A stretch of DNA of 64,000 bases from Blumeriella jaapii (Eukaryota > Ascomycota > Leotiomycetes > Helotiales > Drepanopezizaceae): contig VWND01000011.1 in assembly GCA_009599575.1 (NCBI GenBank), positions 434,001-498,000 on the forward strand, given 5' to 3'. The position numbers and the translations under genes were made by a program. Every line of letters starts with the position of its first letter. Position 1 is the stretch's first letter. Below are positions 45,223 through 55,067 of this stretch, in pieces. The notes beneath the pieces were generated by a model. The model did no database searches. It was not told the origin of the DNA and worked only from the letters and a program-made list of their open reading frames with translations.

Positions 45223-46254
45223 CTATCCTGGGGCAAGTTGCATTCCACCGTTCTTGTTGTAGAAAATCTCCTTCACCTTAACAGATCTCAAATGATTCTT
45301 TCCCTTCGACAACGACGAGTCATGATGAAACAGATACCATTTCCCCCTATGTTCCACGATCGAATGATGCGTGGTCCAGCCCACCACCGGCTCCAAAATC
45401 CGACCCGCGTAAGTGAAAGGCCCGAACGGGCTCTCGCCGACAGCATAGCAGAGGTAATGGGTGTCACCAGTCGAGTACGAGAAGTAGTATTTCCCATTAG
45501 CCCTGTGCATCCAAGCCGCCTCGAAAAAGCGACGATCGTGGTCATCGGACGCAAGAGGCTGGCCATCCTCTCCCAAAATGACGAGCTCCTGGACCTCGCC
45601 TTCAAACCGGAGCATGTCTTTGCTCAAGCGGGCAACACGGGGGCCGTACGCAGGTCCGCTCGTGGCCTCCATGCTGGTGTATGCGTCCCTGTCGAACTCC
45701 CCCTTCGTCCAGCATTGCACTAGCGCCATGTCAGAACGCGCAGGAGACGAAAAAGAAGGGGCGCAGAAGAAAGATGCTTGTTTACGCTGCCCGCCCCAGA
45801 TGCCACCGAAGTACAGGTATGCTTCGCCGTCGTCGTCCACGAAGCTCGCCGGATCGATGCTGTAGCTGCCGTCGATCGGTTCCGCTTCCGGCTTGAACGG
45901 ACCTTCCGGACCATCGCCGACCGCAACCCCGATCCGGAACACCCCGGCCCTGTCCCGAGCCGGGAAATACAGGTAGTACTTGTCATTCCTGGTCGCGGCA
46001 TCGGGCGCCCAGAGTTGCTTCGCGGCCCAGGGGATGTCGGCGAGTGCCAGAGCGACCCCGTGATCGGTGACTGGGCTTCCGACGTCGTCCATCGATAACA
46101 CGTGGTAGTCGCTCATGGCATATTGGTCGCCGTTGTCGTTGGCCTGGATCTCGGTCTCGATATCGTGCGATGCGTAGACGTAGAGCTTGCCGTTGAAGCT
46201 GTGAGCAGAAGGGTCGGCCGTGAAAATGTGACTGACCAATGCTTGATCAGCCAT
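45223..46254 (-). CDS. GH43 glycoside hydrolase (arabinosidase/xylosidase type)
   Basis: Two exons (45786-46254, 45223-45719) give 321 residues of a five-bladed beta-propeller hydrolase that trims arabinose or xylose from plant polysaccharides. The three acidic catalytic residues of the family are visible: Asp14 in TADPSAHSF, Asp134 in SIDPASFVDDDG, and Glu223 in FFEAAWMHR. The 66-nt intron (45720-45785) is a multiple of three, so the frame stays open through it. Removing it joins WGGQ to LQCWTKG, which fits family members, whereas the retained version inserts 22 odd residues. No signal peptide is present, so it may act inside the cell on imported oligosaccharides. The last residues (KNGGMQLAP) match the usual end. 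Confidence 0.92.
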   Translation of the reverse strand: MADQALVSHIFTADPSAHSFNGKLYVYASHDIETEIQANDNGDQYAMSDYHVLSMDDVGSPVTDHGVALALADIPWAAKQLWAPDAATRNDKYYLYFPARDRAGVFRIGVAVGDGPEGPFKPEAEPIDGSYSIDPASFVDDDGEAYLYFGGIWGGQRKQASFFCAPSFSSPARSDMALVQCWTKGEFDRDAYTSMEATSGPAYGPRVARLSKDMLRFEGEVQELVILGEDGQPLASDDHDRRFFEAAWMHRANGKYYFSYSTGDTHYLCYAVGESPFGPFTYAGRILEPVVGWTTHHSIVEHRGKWYLFHHDSSLSKGKNHLRSVKVKEIFYNKNGGMQLAPG

Positions 46255-47102
46255 CTTGACAGTTGAGGTTTGGAATCGAGATTGGTCTCTGTATGTCAAA
46301 GCTTGCTGATCATAGTCCTTGGCTAGCTGGTTTTCGGCTTCGTCTTTCCTCAAATCTTCTTGGATGTTGAGGGTAGAAAGAAAGTGGGGCGTTGAAGATT
46401 ACCCGGAGCATATTAGCCTAAACAGTAGGGAAACGTTTGGACGTCCAGCTGCCATGTGTATAACATATTAATGCCCAAATGTCTTCACCTTATTGACCGA
46501 GTAGTTTCAAGATGATTGCAATAACACAAAAACGAGGGATAGCTTCGCTCCATTTCGACACCCTCCCTGCTTCCTCTATCCAATTGTCTGGCGAAGGATT
46601 GTAAAACCTATCTTGAATTTAGAAATTGAGAATGTGATCTAAATGTCTTGTATCGTGCAAGTTTACAAGTGCCGTCTCCATAAGCCATTTGGTCTACACA
46701 ATCTCGCGGTATCAATTGTAAAAGGGGAAGTGCTAAAGTGGTAGGCTGATTCCGGTCACGTGCTCACCCCTTTTTCTTCCCCGGTTGTGATTTACAGTTC
46801 TCGCTTAATGATGAAAATAAACAAAGCGAGAAATGGCTACCTAAGGGACAATTTTCTTTGCGTTTTTTCGCACTTGTCGTGTTATTGACGCAGAGGGTCA
46901 GAGGAGCTTTAAATGTAGAGTTTCCTTTATTATTGGTTTACGTCGTTGATCACGGTTCGAGTCTCAAAAAGAGACTTTCGTATTCTTTGACGACCCGACG
47001 AGAGAGGTAAGTAAATGTAGTGTGATATCTTCCAGATCCTCGAGCTTGGCATATACTTTTCGATCTGTACGATACTATAGCAATCCTGTCAACCGATTTA
47101 CC
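46255..47102. other. Gene-free stretch
   Basis: Divergent promoter of GH43 and the 47.1 kb gene, AT-rich, with a GTCACGTGC box at 46755-46763. A GGTTCGAGTC stretch near 46957 looks like a tRNA T-loop, but no cloverleaf fits. Confidence 0.5.
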
Positions 47103-47621
47103 ATGCTTTCCTATCCCGATTTATCCGTCCACAAGGCAGCTCCACCCACAAACAACGTCTCACCGAATCCCGATATCAAAATATCCACGGACCCCATAAC
47201 TTACGGTCTCGCACTCGAAAACGTCTTCGCTTTCAAAGAGTCCCACCTGCAATTTACGCCCTTCCGCCGCGACCCCGCCGGCCGCACCATCGCGAAAGAT
47301 TTCCAGTACGCTATCCGCGCCGAACAGCGCTTGAGCAGATGCAACCCGCGCTTCACCCAGAACAAAAGCTACAACAGCTGGGCCGTGAGGACCAAGTATC
47401 CTCGGGATGGCTACCTGCTCAACCCGTACGAGGTCGAGCCGTTGTACATCGTGGAGGCCGTCCTGAGAGAGGGCGTGCCGGACTTGGCGGAGGAGACGGG
47501 TGCGAGGAGGACTTCGAATGCGGAGTCCATGGCGGGCATGCCGATGATTTCGAGGCCGGCGCAGAGGAATTTGAGAATTTGGAATACGCTGTTGCCTGGG
47601 GAGAAGGAAAAGCTGAGCTAG
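47103..47621 (+). CDS. Hypothetical protein, 172 aa, single exon
   Basis: I do not recognise the family. The frame begins at an ATG (MLSYPDLSVHKAAP) and has clear coding character: strong C at third positions, unlike the AT-rich flanks. It contains ITYGLALENVFAFKESHLQF, RDPAGRTIAKDFQYAIRAEQ, RTKYPRDGYLLNPYEVEPLY and a polar tail. No signal peptide or membrane helix is visible. It is probably a soluble fungal protein of unknown role. Earlier in-frame starts use non-ATG codons. Confidence 0.6.
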   Translation: MLSYPDLSVHKAAPPTNNVSPNPDIKISTDPITYGLALENVFAFKESHLQFTPFRRDPAGRTIAKDFQYAIRAEQRLSRCNPRFTQNKSYNSWAVRTKYPRDGYLLNPYEVEPLYIVEAVLREGVPDLAEETGARRTSNAESMAGMPMISRPAQRNLRIWNTLLPGEKEKLS

Positions 47622-47939
47622 GATAATTAGAAGAGTTGGGTCGGGGGAAATCGCTGGTGTACGTGTGTATTAGTCTCCTGGCTGAGATTTTGAACGGATC
47701 CATTGTTCGTCATGGATGCGCTGCAGAAACGAGGGGCTTTGCCTCTTCTCTGTTCTCACCTACTTGGTGGCTGATCAGGATCATGCTGACGATGTGAAAG
47801 TGGCTCCCTAAAAACGAAGTGGGTACCGATAACACCCAGGACTCAATAGGAGTCAAACTCGTATCCCCAGTACTTATCCCCAGTACTTAGCTCGAGCCAC
47901 TCAGCCGACAAAGGAAAAATTCATAACCCATTCGAGGCC
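47622..47939. other. Spacer with short direct repeat
   Basis: TATCCCCAGTACT occurs twice in tandem at about 47861-47888, just before the amidoligase remnant. No coding exon for the missing amidoligase N-terminus is recognisable. Confidence 0.5.
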
Positions 47940-48871
47940 ATGAAAGACGACGAGACCACCGGAACGTTCGTCACTAACCAATGCGGATTGCACGTCCACG
48001 TGCAAGCCCCCAGGGCCGACGATTTCGAGCATCTCGAAAGGGGGGCAGCAGCAAAGCTCGCAATCGACGTCAAGAAGGAGCTTGCAACCATCCTGATCGT
48101 GTATAAGGATGGGATCGCTCGCTTGCATCCCCCATGTCGTCGACGGGCGCACGCCAGCGCCGAGTACCAGATCCAGAGCAACCGGCTGGGACTGATCAAG
48201 AATGGCCTCGCAATGTTCCCTGGCGATCTCATCAACGACACAATCGACACGACAACGAGGAGCTGGCTCGGCGTTGGCTGTTCCACGAGAGCGGTCCGCA
48301 GCGTGACTTCGATCCCTGCTGTTCGGGATGCGATGAAGCTGGCAACGGAGGAGAAGATGATCAAGTTCATGCACTGGCCCGCTGTCGACATCAAGTCCAT
48401 GAGAAGTCCAATAGGCAGAATGGTGACAGATATCGGCAGGTCAACCTTACTTACCTGCTTCGCGACGCGTCGCGGCCGAGAACCATCGAGTTCAGACAGG
48501 CGAGGGGGAGCCTCGACTCAGAAGACATCAATCGATGGGTGGACTTCTGCATCGGTCTCGTGCGTTTCGCGCGTCTGAACGCTGAGGATACAGCTCGCTT
48601 CGGAGTGAAGAACTGGGACAGTAGCGGGATTGAGACGCACCAGCGAAATAGAATCAGCGTTTCTGACTTGATCCAAGACGTGGAGCTGGGGGACGAGGCA
48701 TATGCGTACGGGGAGACTCGCGGGGCCAAGTTTGACCTCTATAGTACGGTTGACGAGAACGATTGTGTCGATGGTGAGAATCCTCCGCTTGGATTTGTGT
48801 CTGCGCAAGGCACCGTGGATCAGATTGGCCGTTCCACTCAGGGTGAGGATGTTTTGGGCGGCCAAGGTTAG
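47940..48871 (+). pseudogene. Truncated, frameshifted amidoligase-like remnant
   Basis: The product resembles the C-terminal two thirds of fungal putative amidoligases (Amidoligase_2), ATP-grasp-like enzymes related to glutamate-cysteine ligase. Seen are QCGLHVHVQ, then ATILIVYKDGIARLHPPCRR, then in another frame QNGDRYRQVNLTYLLRDA, RTIEFRQARGSLD and INRWVDFCIGLVRFARLN, ending at a TAG at 48869-48871. The frame change falls near 48400-48420 with no possible intron, so one base is missing or two are extra. The usual N-terminal 100 residues with the first acidic active-site motifs are not found upstream. The gene is therefore probably dead, unless an upstream exon and a sequence error hide a full one. 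Confidence 0.6.
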
Positions 48872-49238
48872 GTTCTGAGTCTGGCGGTTTTGGTGAGGTA
48901 TACACACGTTGCTGATGTTACCACTGCTACGTTAATCTATAGGTTAAGCATTAACTCCAGTCGGCTACTAGGATGAGAGCTGTAGCACATGTAGATGTAC
49001 CGAAGCAAGATTCACAGAACACACATTGTTTGAAAATCTGAATTTGGCTCTCTTCCGAGCAACGCAAGATGCTAGCGGTCCAGCGCTGTTCATAGATCCC
49101 AAGGGGTATAAAGGGGTATTTCCTAACTCCTCCAATGTGATGTGTCAAAACGCCGCGCTCTCCATGCGCCCGAATCTAACTGCCAAATTGTGCTCTCCAA
49201 TCACTCTACTCCCATGGTCTGAAATTCGTAATCTCTCC
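48872..49238. other. Gene-free stretch
   Basis: 3' spacer between convergent genes; nothing seen. Confidence 0.5.
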
Positions 49239-51410
49239 TCAACTGACCGTCTGCTCCGTTCGTTTCCTCTTCATCTCTGACATCTCAATCGACTGAATCC
49301 ATGTTCGGTTCTTCAAGGCCCTACGATTCTTCTCGGCCAGCTCAATCGCATCCTTAACACACTCCGCAATCTTTACCTCTGCCCTTTCCTGTTTGGCTGT
49401 GGCCTTCTTGACCTCCTGTCTGTAGATCCCAAACCTGGCATCCATCGGGTTGGTGATGGGAGCGAGGAGCTCCTTAACGGAGCGAAAGTAATCCTTCTGT
49501 CGGAGCTGCAGTAGTGGCTCAACCTTTTGGAGGATCTCGAAGGCCTCGCCGACGACCTTGCCACGGCAACCCATGGTGGTAGTCGTCATGACGTCTGCGA
49601 GGCGGCCAACGAGCTTCACTTCGCCCGGCCCCGTCTCACTGGAGGAGTGAATGCGCACGAAGTTGATTTTACGCATGTCAGTTGAGACTAGGCCAACATC
49701 CTGGATCCGAAACAGCAGTTTCACGAGGTTGACTTCGAGCAGTTGAACATACTCTGCATGCCTCTTGGTTCGCTCTGCGGCGAGCTGTTCGGCTGTCTTG
49801 GGCGAGGGAGTGAGCTTGCAAGTCCGCTTCAAGATCTCGAGAGATTCGGACTTGACTATGGCGACATTTGCGGCAAGGACGGAATTGTATTGGGCGAGTT
49901 TGGCCTTGGCGATTTCGAGCTCGCTTGATATTGTGCTGTCAATGGTTGTGTTGTCCATCATGGGCGCAGAACATTCTGATATGGTGGTCATGCCAACCGA
50001 GCGGTCTGATGATGGAGCCATATTGTTTGGAGAATCGAGGTCGGAGTACCAGTATTCCTCGTCGAAGTCGTCATCGCTATCGCGGTCCGTCTCGAAGTCT
50101 CCTCTATAGAGACCGAGTCTATGCTTCTCGACTTCTTGTTTCTGTCTCCACAGTCCAATCTCATGTTCCATACCAGCCTGGGCGTCAGCACGCTCCTGCC
50201 ACACTTCCTCCCAGTCAGGATGGCTGAAGTCTTGGAAGCGCTCGGTCAGCTCGCATATCACGCCGTTCTCAAGGATCAGCCGGATTGCTGGGACTTCGTT
50301 GACTGGTGGTGGCAGGAGGTTCTTGGGTTTCATGGCCATTGGGCTAACGAGCCAGGTACATCGGTTGTGTAATCTAGTTGGTCGGAGGGAATGCATGGCT
50401 GCGGCCATGTTGGCATTTGCGGCATGGTGGTAGACTGTTTGGCGCTCGCTGAGGTCCTCAACGAGGGCTAGTGAGAGCTCGAGAATTGCCTCGTCTTCGG
50501 TTATGTTGCGCAAGACGTCTTTGGGTGGCACCATTTCGATGTCAACTGCTTCACTCTCTGAAGCCAGTTGCGAGCCCATGTAAGGAGGCTGTGTCGTCGT
50601 GTCGAGACAGGTTGGGCTAGAAGCTTCTGAGTTGGAATCATCCATGGGCGCGACTTTGTCGTTCGTCGCCTTCGCGGACTCGAACCACAGCTCTCGGCGT
50701 TGAATCGCCTTCTCGTGTCGCTCAGCGATTGTCAAGTCCTCGACTCTCTTCCGCAGGTCCTCCCCACCGGAAAGACTGTAGCCGTCGTTGTTCATGAGCA
50801 CCTCCAGCATGCTCCCGAATTGGCTTGGGTTGTTGTTGGCCACCCACTCCATGCTCTTGTTGCCCTCTTCGTCGGTGTGGAGGATCTTATTCTCTGGCCA
50901 CGATCTCCAGAATTGTTGCCTCTTGCACTTGTTTTGCAAGTGTCGACCCAGCACGGAGATTTGGAGCACCCACTTATCGAATCTTTCCTCCATTTTACTG
51001 CTCAGCTCTAAAGCCACTTCTTGTTTTCTAATCTTTCGTGCTTGGACGGTCCTGTTGAAAATCATGGGGATAAGATCATCGTCGGTAGCAGTCTCAGCCA
51101 GCGCCCAATAACGCCGTTGCACGAAGAGACTGTAGGTCTCTGACATGTTTCCAAGTGCTGGCGACATGGCAGGACTGCGAGCGCTGTAGCACTTGTTGGG
51201 GTTCCGAAGGATTTCGAGATGTACAGCTGGGTTCTGCTTCGTGGGTTTGAAGGCACTGGCAGTGGTGGTGGTAACGTCGTCTGCCGCTATGGCAACGATG
51301 TCTTTGAAGTTGTGATTCCCGTGAGTTGTGCGCTGTGACGTCGCACCCGCAACCAGCGCGGAGGGTCTCGAGGAGAGAGCCATAGTTGATGAGGCCCCTG
51401 GTGATGCCAT
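49239..51410 (-). CDS. Large hypothetical protein, 723 aa, single exon
   Basis: I do not recognise a family. One uninterrupted frame runs from an ATG (MASPGASSTMALSS) to the stop. The N-terminal part is Ser/Thr/Ala-rich. Residues about 85-240 are mixed helical and basic (RRYWALAETATDDDLIPMIF, KCKRQQFWRSWPENKILH). A middle part includes EVWQERADAQAGMEHEIGLW and an acidic patch DRDSDDDFDEEYWYSDLD. The last 200 residues are strongly helical, likely coiled coil (SELEIAKAKLAQYNSVLAAN, KKATAKQERAEVKIAECVKD), ending in a basic KRKRT motif. It is probably a soluble scaffold-like protein, perhaps nuclear. The absence of introns in such a long gene is unusual for this window. Confidence 0.75.
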   Translation of the reverse strand: MASPGASSTMALSSRPSALVAGATSQRTTHGNHNFKDIVAIAADDVTTTTASAFKPTKQNPAVHLEILRNPNKCYSARSPAMSPALGNMSETYSLFVQRRYWALAETATDDDLIPMIFNRTVQARKIRKQEVALELSSKMEERFDKWVLQISVLGRHLQNKCKRQQFWRSWPENKILHTDEEGNKSMEWVANNNPSQFGSMLEVLMNNDGYSLSGGEDLRKRVEDLTIAERHEKAIQRRELWFESAKATNDKVAPMDDSNSEASSPTCLDTTTQPPYMGSQLASESEAVDIEMVPPKDVLRNITEDEAILELSLALVEDLSERQTVYHHAANANMAAAMHSLRPTRLHNRCTWLVSPMAMKPKNLLPPPVNEVPAIRLILENGVICELTERFQDFSHPDWEEVWQERADAQAGMEHEIGLWRQKQEVEKHRLGLYRGDFETDRDSDDDFDEEYWYSDLDSPNNMAPSSDRSVGMTTISECSAPMMDNTTIDSTISSELEIAKAKLAQYNSVLAANVAIVKSESLEILKRTCKLTPSPKTAEQLAAERTKRHAEYVQLLEVNLVKLLFRIQDVGLVSTDMRKINFVRIHSSSETGPGEVKLVGRLADVMTTTTMGCRGKVVGEAFEILQKVEPLLQLRQKDYFRSVKELLAPITNPMDARFGIYRQEVKKATAKQERAEVKIAECVKDAIELAEKNRRALKNRTWIQSIEMSEMKRKRTEQTVS

Positions 51411-52316
51411 CTCTAAGTGGATGAAGAGTTGTCGCGGTTTCCGTGGGTAGGGCTTTGATTCAAAGCTCGAGAAATGTTGGCTGGTGTTTGGAAATTTTGC
51501 CAGGTGGATGTGGAGAGATTTGAGTCGTTTTTACAGAGGTGCTCGAGAGCTCGGAAGAGGAAGAATAAGTACGGTACTTATTGTCGTGGAAGAAGTTGGG
51601 AAGAAGAAGTTGGGAAGAAGAAGTTGGGAAGAAGTTGGGAAGAAGAAGTTGGGAAGAGGTTGGGAAGAAGAAGTTGGGAAGAAGTTGGGAAGAAGAAGCT
51701 AGGAATAAAATCTAACAGAAAGTACGACGCGCTGAGTGGGTGAGCGGGTCCTTTGCTTGAGTGAGGTGGATTAACGAGCCAAACAGAAAATATATGACAC
51801 GTTCACATCTGACCAGTGAATTCGAGGTTGGTGTGGGAGTCCAGACGAGCTAGACTTAGCAAAACAGACCCACCCACGGAGCGAAGAAGAACGCACGCAT
51901 CATACATACCTACATAGCACTGTTAGGTCACACCAAGAGAGAATTCCAAACTTGTTGCACGACTTTGAAATGTGTCGGAGAAAATCTTGCTTTGGTCTTT
52001 GATTTCCTCCCCGCGGCAGATTATCGTCCACTTTGTATTACATGTGGATCTACCGAGCAGAACCAAGATGACGATTGAACTGAGTTTAGGTGAGTTCAAG
52101 CCTCACTCCCAGTAGCTGACGTCTGCCGTTGACCTTTTCGGCTCGAATTCTCCTTAGGGTTCATCGAATTCTCCTCAGGGTTCAACCTACGCAATCCGTG
52201 ACTCAAGCTCCAGCCAAGCACCTGATTGACTCTGTTAGTCAAATCCCAGCAAGAAGTCTCCACCCCATGACAGGTCGACTGCTTGGATGACCTAGGCGCG
52301 AGCCGGGAGAAATGGC
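51411..52316. other. Spacer with minisatellite
   Basis: Promoter of the 723-aa gene, a minisatellite, then AT-rich DNA. A short duplicated phrase, GAATTCTCCT(T/C)AGGGTTCA, occurs twice at about 52146-52183. Confidence 0.6.
51588..51705 (+). repeat. Purine-rich minisatellite, AGAAGTTGGGA units
   Basis: About nine units mix 12-bp (AGAAGTTGGGAA) and 15-bp (with an extra AGA) forms. One strand is almost all purine and G-rich. It lies about 180-300 bp upstream of the 723-aa gene. Confidence 0.9.
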
Positions 52317-52919
52317 TTACCCGAGGTAGTCCTCTTTGATACTGGCGATGGCGTACATCTCTCCGACCTCTGCTCTAGTACCGATCAACTTCACTCGCAC
52401 ATGAGTTCCGACTTCAATAACCGAATCCTCGTTGTTGGTGAACTGAGGAGGAGTAGCATTTGGATCGAACTTGATGTCGGGAGGAATAAGCTGAAATCAT
52501 TTAGCATTCGTCTTTGTTGTGAAGTGTGGACCCTTACATGTGCGGACACAAAAATGGGAAGCGGGCCAGCATCAGCAAAGAAGCCAACCTGGTTGACCGA
52601 GGTGACGATGGCATCAACCTGTCGAAATGTGAGACCAGCGTTCCAAACCTCCCTCGCCTCGTGTTCTTACGGTCTCACCCTTAAAGGGTCTCCATACAAC
52701 AGCGCGGTATCCAACAGTAAACTCAGCCAAGCCACTGCCGGGCAGGATGCGACCTTCGGAGATGTTAAAGGTATCCATGATGGTGATGATGAAGTATCGG
52801 CCAGTGCATGTACCCTCGACGTCCTTCAGCAGCTTTCCTGTGACCAACTCGTGCATGTTCCGACCGAAGTAGGAAGGGTGCAGCGTGACCTGTCGCTCGA
52901 GATTGTAGAGGAAGAACAT
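52317..52919 (-). CDS. RPB7: RNA polymerase II subunit RPB7
   Basis: Rpb7 pairs with Rpb4 to form the stalk of RNA polymerase II, which binds emerging RNA. Three exons (52671-52919, 52538-52618, 52317-52490) give 167 residues. It starts [20 protein letters not shown], the family N-terminus, followed by [12 protein letters not shown] and [20 protein letters not shown]. The S1-type OB fold comes next: [28 protein letters not shown]. The end is ASIKEDYLG, where the stop TAA overlaps a false GTAAGC donor. Length and end agree with the family, so that donor is probably unused. Both introns fall in phase 0. Confidence 0.96.
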
Positions 52920-53865
52920 CTTGATATTCTTCGAGGTTCAAGATGTCGAGAGAAGTGTGTAGGTCGAGGAATAGCTGCTTTGAAATTGCGATGCGCGTGG
53001 TATCTTCTGCGCAAGATATGCGAGCTCGAAGGCGCGAAGGTAGAAGGTCGGTATGGGAGCTGCAGTCGAGTAGTCGAGTGTTCGAGTATTCGAGTTGAAG
53101 ATAAACGAGAGTGTACCGTCTCACGCGCGTGGAATTAGACGCGCTGCGAGTCCCAAACGCGCCCCTCGACACCCATCGATGAAATCCTTGTTATCGCGTG
53201 AGCTGCTGTAAGCCTGTTGATCGAGGGCGCTTGATCCCTTGAGGAATCTGGAGGCAAGTCATCAGTCCAGCACGTACGCAGTCGCGCGCTGGGTTCCGTC
53301 TCACATTCAATGCCAACGAATGGCGTCGGCAAAGGACTGGCTGGACGGTCCAGCACTGCTCTGGAGGCGTTTCCACGGAGAGCGCGTGCGGTCGACAATC
53401 GAGAGGATTGAGCGTCGAAGTCGAGGTCGAGGTCAAGGTTGAAGTTGAGGTCGAGGTCAATATGAATATGTGAGTAAGTGAGTGAATGAGTAAGCAGAAA
53501 TGCCGCCGGGCCGGGGATATGATTATCCGTCTTGTTCAAGTGCTCGGCACGGGATCAAAGTTGTTGCGAAGAACTACGAGGAACTGAATGCAACTCAACT
53601 CGACTCAACCCAAACCCAACCCATCCAACAACTCCATCTCAACCCATACTCTCTATACTCTGGAGTCGACACTCTGTCTAGGTGCTCCACCTCACGATCA
53701 GCCAGATCATACCACGCCAACCTCGAACTTCTTCCTTTTCCTTGCCGGTCCTCTCTCCTGTTCCATCCCATCCCAGCCTTGTGCCGATTGGGTATGCGGC
53801 AGCATTTTTAGAAACCACGTCGACCGATACCATAACACCTCCCATCGTCCTCAACCCTGGTCCAG
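52920..53865. other. Gene-free stretch
   Basis: Divergent promoter region of RPB7 and the MPO1-like gene. An AGGTCGAGGTCAAGG-type repeat lies at about 53418-53460. Confidence 0.6.
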
Positions 53866-54568
53866 ATGTCTCTCAATCTCGAGAAGCAATTGTGCTTTGT
53901 ACGTTGCTGTGCCCACGGCGTCTCGTTAAATGCTAACAAAACCCAGTATGGCGCCTTTCACTACAATAGTGTGAACGTGGGCATTCATATGCTTTGTGTC
54001 CCGCTGATCCTCGCGACCTCGTTGCTCTTCGTAGGCTGACATCCTGCTTTCTCTCCCCCATACCCGATACTGAGCGTTTGTGCAGCTTACGAACACACCG
54101 ACCATCATACCGTTGCCATCCTGGCTCACGATACCTAATCTGCCTCTGAATTTCGGTACAATCATCGCCATCCTCTATGGGGCCTTCTACATCCTCCTCG
54201 AGCCGGTCGCGGGCAGTGTCCTACTGCCAGTCATCATGGGCTGGACGGCTTTCGCAAACCACCTCACTTCATCTCCAATCAGCGCTATAGCCAACCAAAC
54301 CAGCATCGCCGTGCATGTGGTGTGTTGGATCGCTCAGTTTGTCGGACACGGCGTGTACGAAGGTCGCGCTCCCGCACTGACAGATAACCTGGTCCAGGCG
54401 CTGGTCTTGGCTCCATTCTTCGTATTTATGGAAGTCCTCTTCACCTTCGGTTACCGGCCGGAGTTGCAGAAGAGGGTTAATGCGGCTGTGGAAAAGGAGA
54501 TTGCAAAGTTCAAGGCCGAAAGGACGTTACATGGGAACGGATCCGCCAAGAATGGCAAGACCAGTTAA
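53866..54568 (+). CDS. MPO1-like ER membrane protein (DUF962/YGL010w family)
   Basis: Three exons (53866-53898, 53947-54030, 54086-54568) give 199 residues. Yeast Mpo1 is an iron-dependent dioxygenase of the ER that shortens 2-hydroxy fatty acids in phytosphingosine breakdown. The N-terminus MSLNLEKQLCFYGAFHYNSV is followed by VGIHMLCVPLILATSLLF. Two more hydrophobic segments are FGTIIAILYGAFYILLEPVA and VQALVLAPFFVFMEVLFTFG. The histidines expected to bind iron are in YGAFHYNSVNVGIH and VVCWIAQFVGHGVYEGRAPA. The tail is short and basic. Introns fall at phase 0 in the first third. No anomaly. Confidence 0.92.
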
Positions 54569-55067
54569 AGCTGTGTCTGGCCATTTTCACGACGACTCAT
54601 TACGAACCCAATCACTTGGACTGTTCGGACCGAATCAGATCATTCCGCGCCGTCCTGGGCGACAGACGAGACTCGGGTTTTGGAGAGATTGGACGACAGG
54701 AAGGCACCGACATGGGATATGCAGTTAGGGCTGACTGAAGGAATTCGGGGGCGTGGAGCAGCACATGTCCGAGGAAGAGCAGACCTGCGAGAAGTTGCCC
54801 CAACTTCCCCGATTTCCCTACCTTCTATGTGATTTTCTGCTTTTAGCGATTAGGATGGGATCTCGGAGCTAGGCGTTGGGTCTTGTCGATCAGCCGTGTC
54901 ACAAATTCAAATTTGGGATCAGAGGTATTTCCAACGTCCTGACTCGGGACGAAAACTTGATGTCTTTTTGCTTGGGTAGGGTTTCTAATGACTGGACATA
55001 CTCACGTTACGCGAAGAAGAATTGCTTAAATGGTCACACACCTTTCACACGACGCTCAGTTTCAGCT
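54569..55067. other. Gene-free stretch
   Basis: Convergent 3' ends of the MPO1-like gene and the next gene; nothing recognisable. Confidence 0.5.

Noticed and set aside
46940..46975. Possible tRNA (GGTTCGAGTC T-loop-like)
   Set aside because: No acceptor stem, D-arm or anticodon arm can be folded upstream. No other tRNA or rRNA gene was found in the window.
52300..52322. Extra 3' exon of RPB7 using the GTAAGC after the last codons
   Set aside because: The frame already ends in EDYLG followed by TAA, the usual family end, and downstream candidate exons give unrelated tails.
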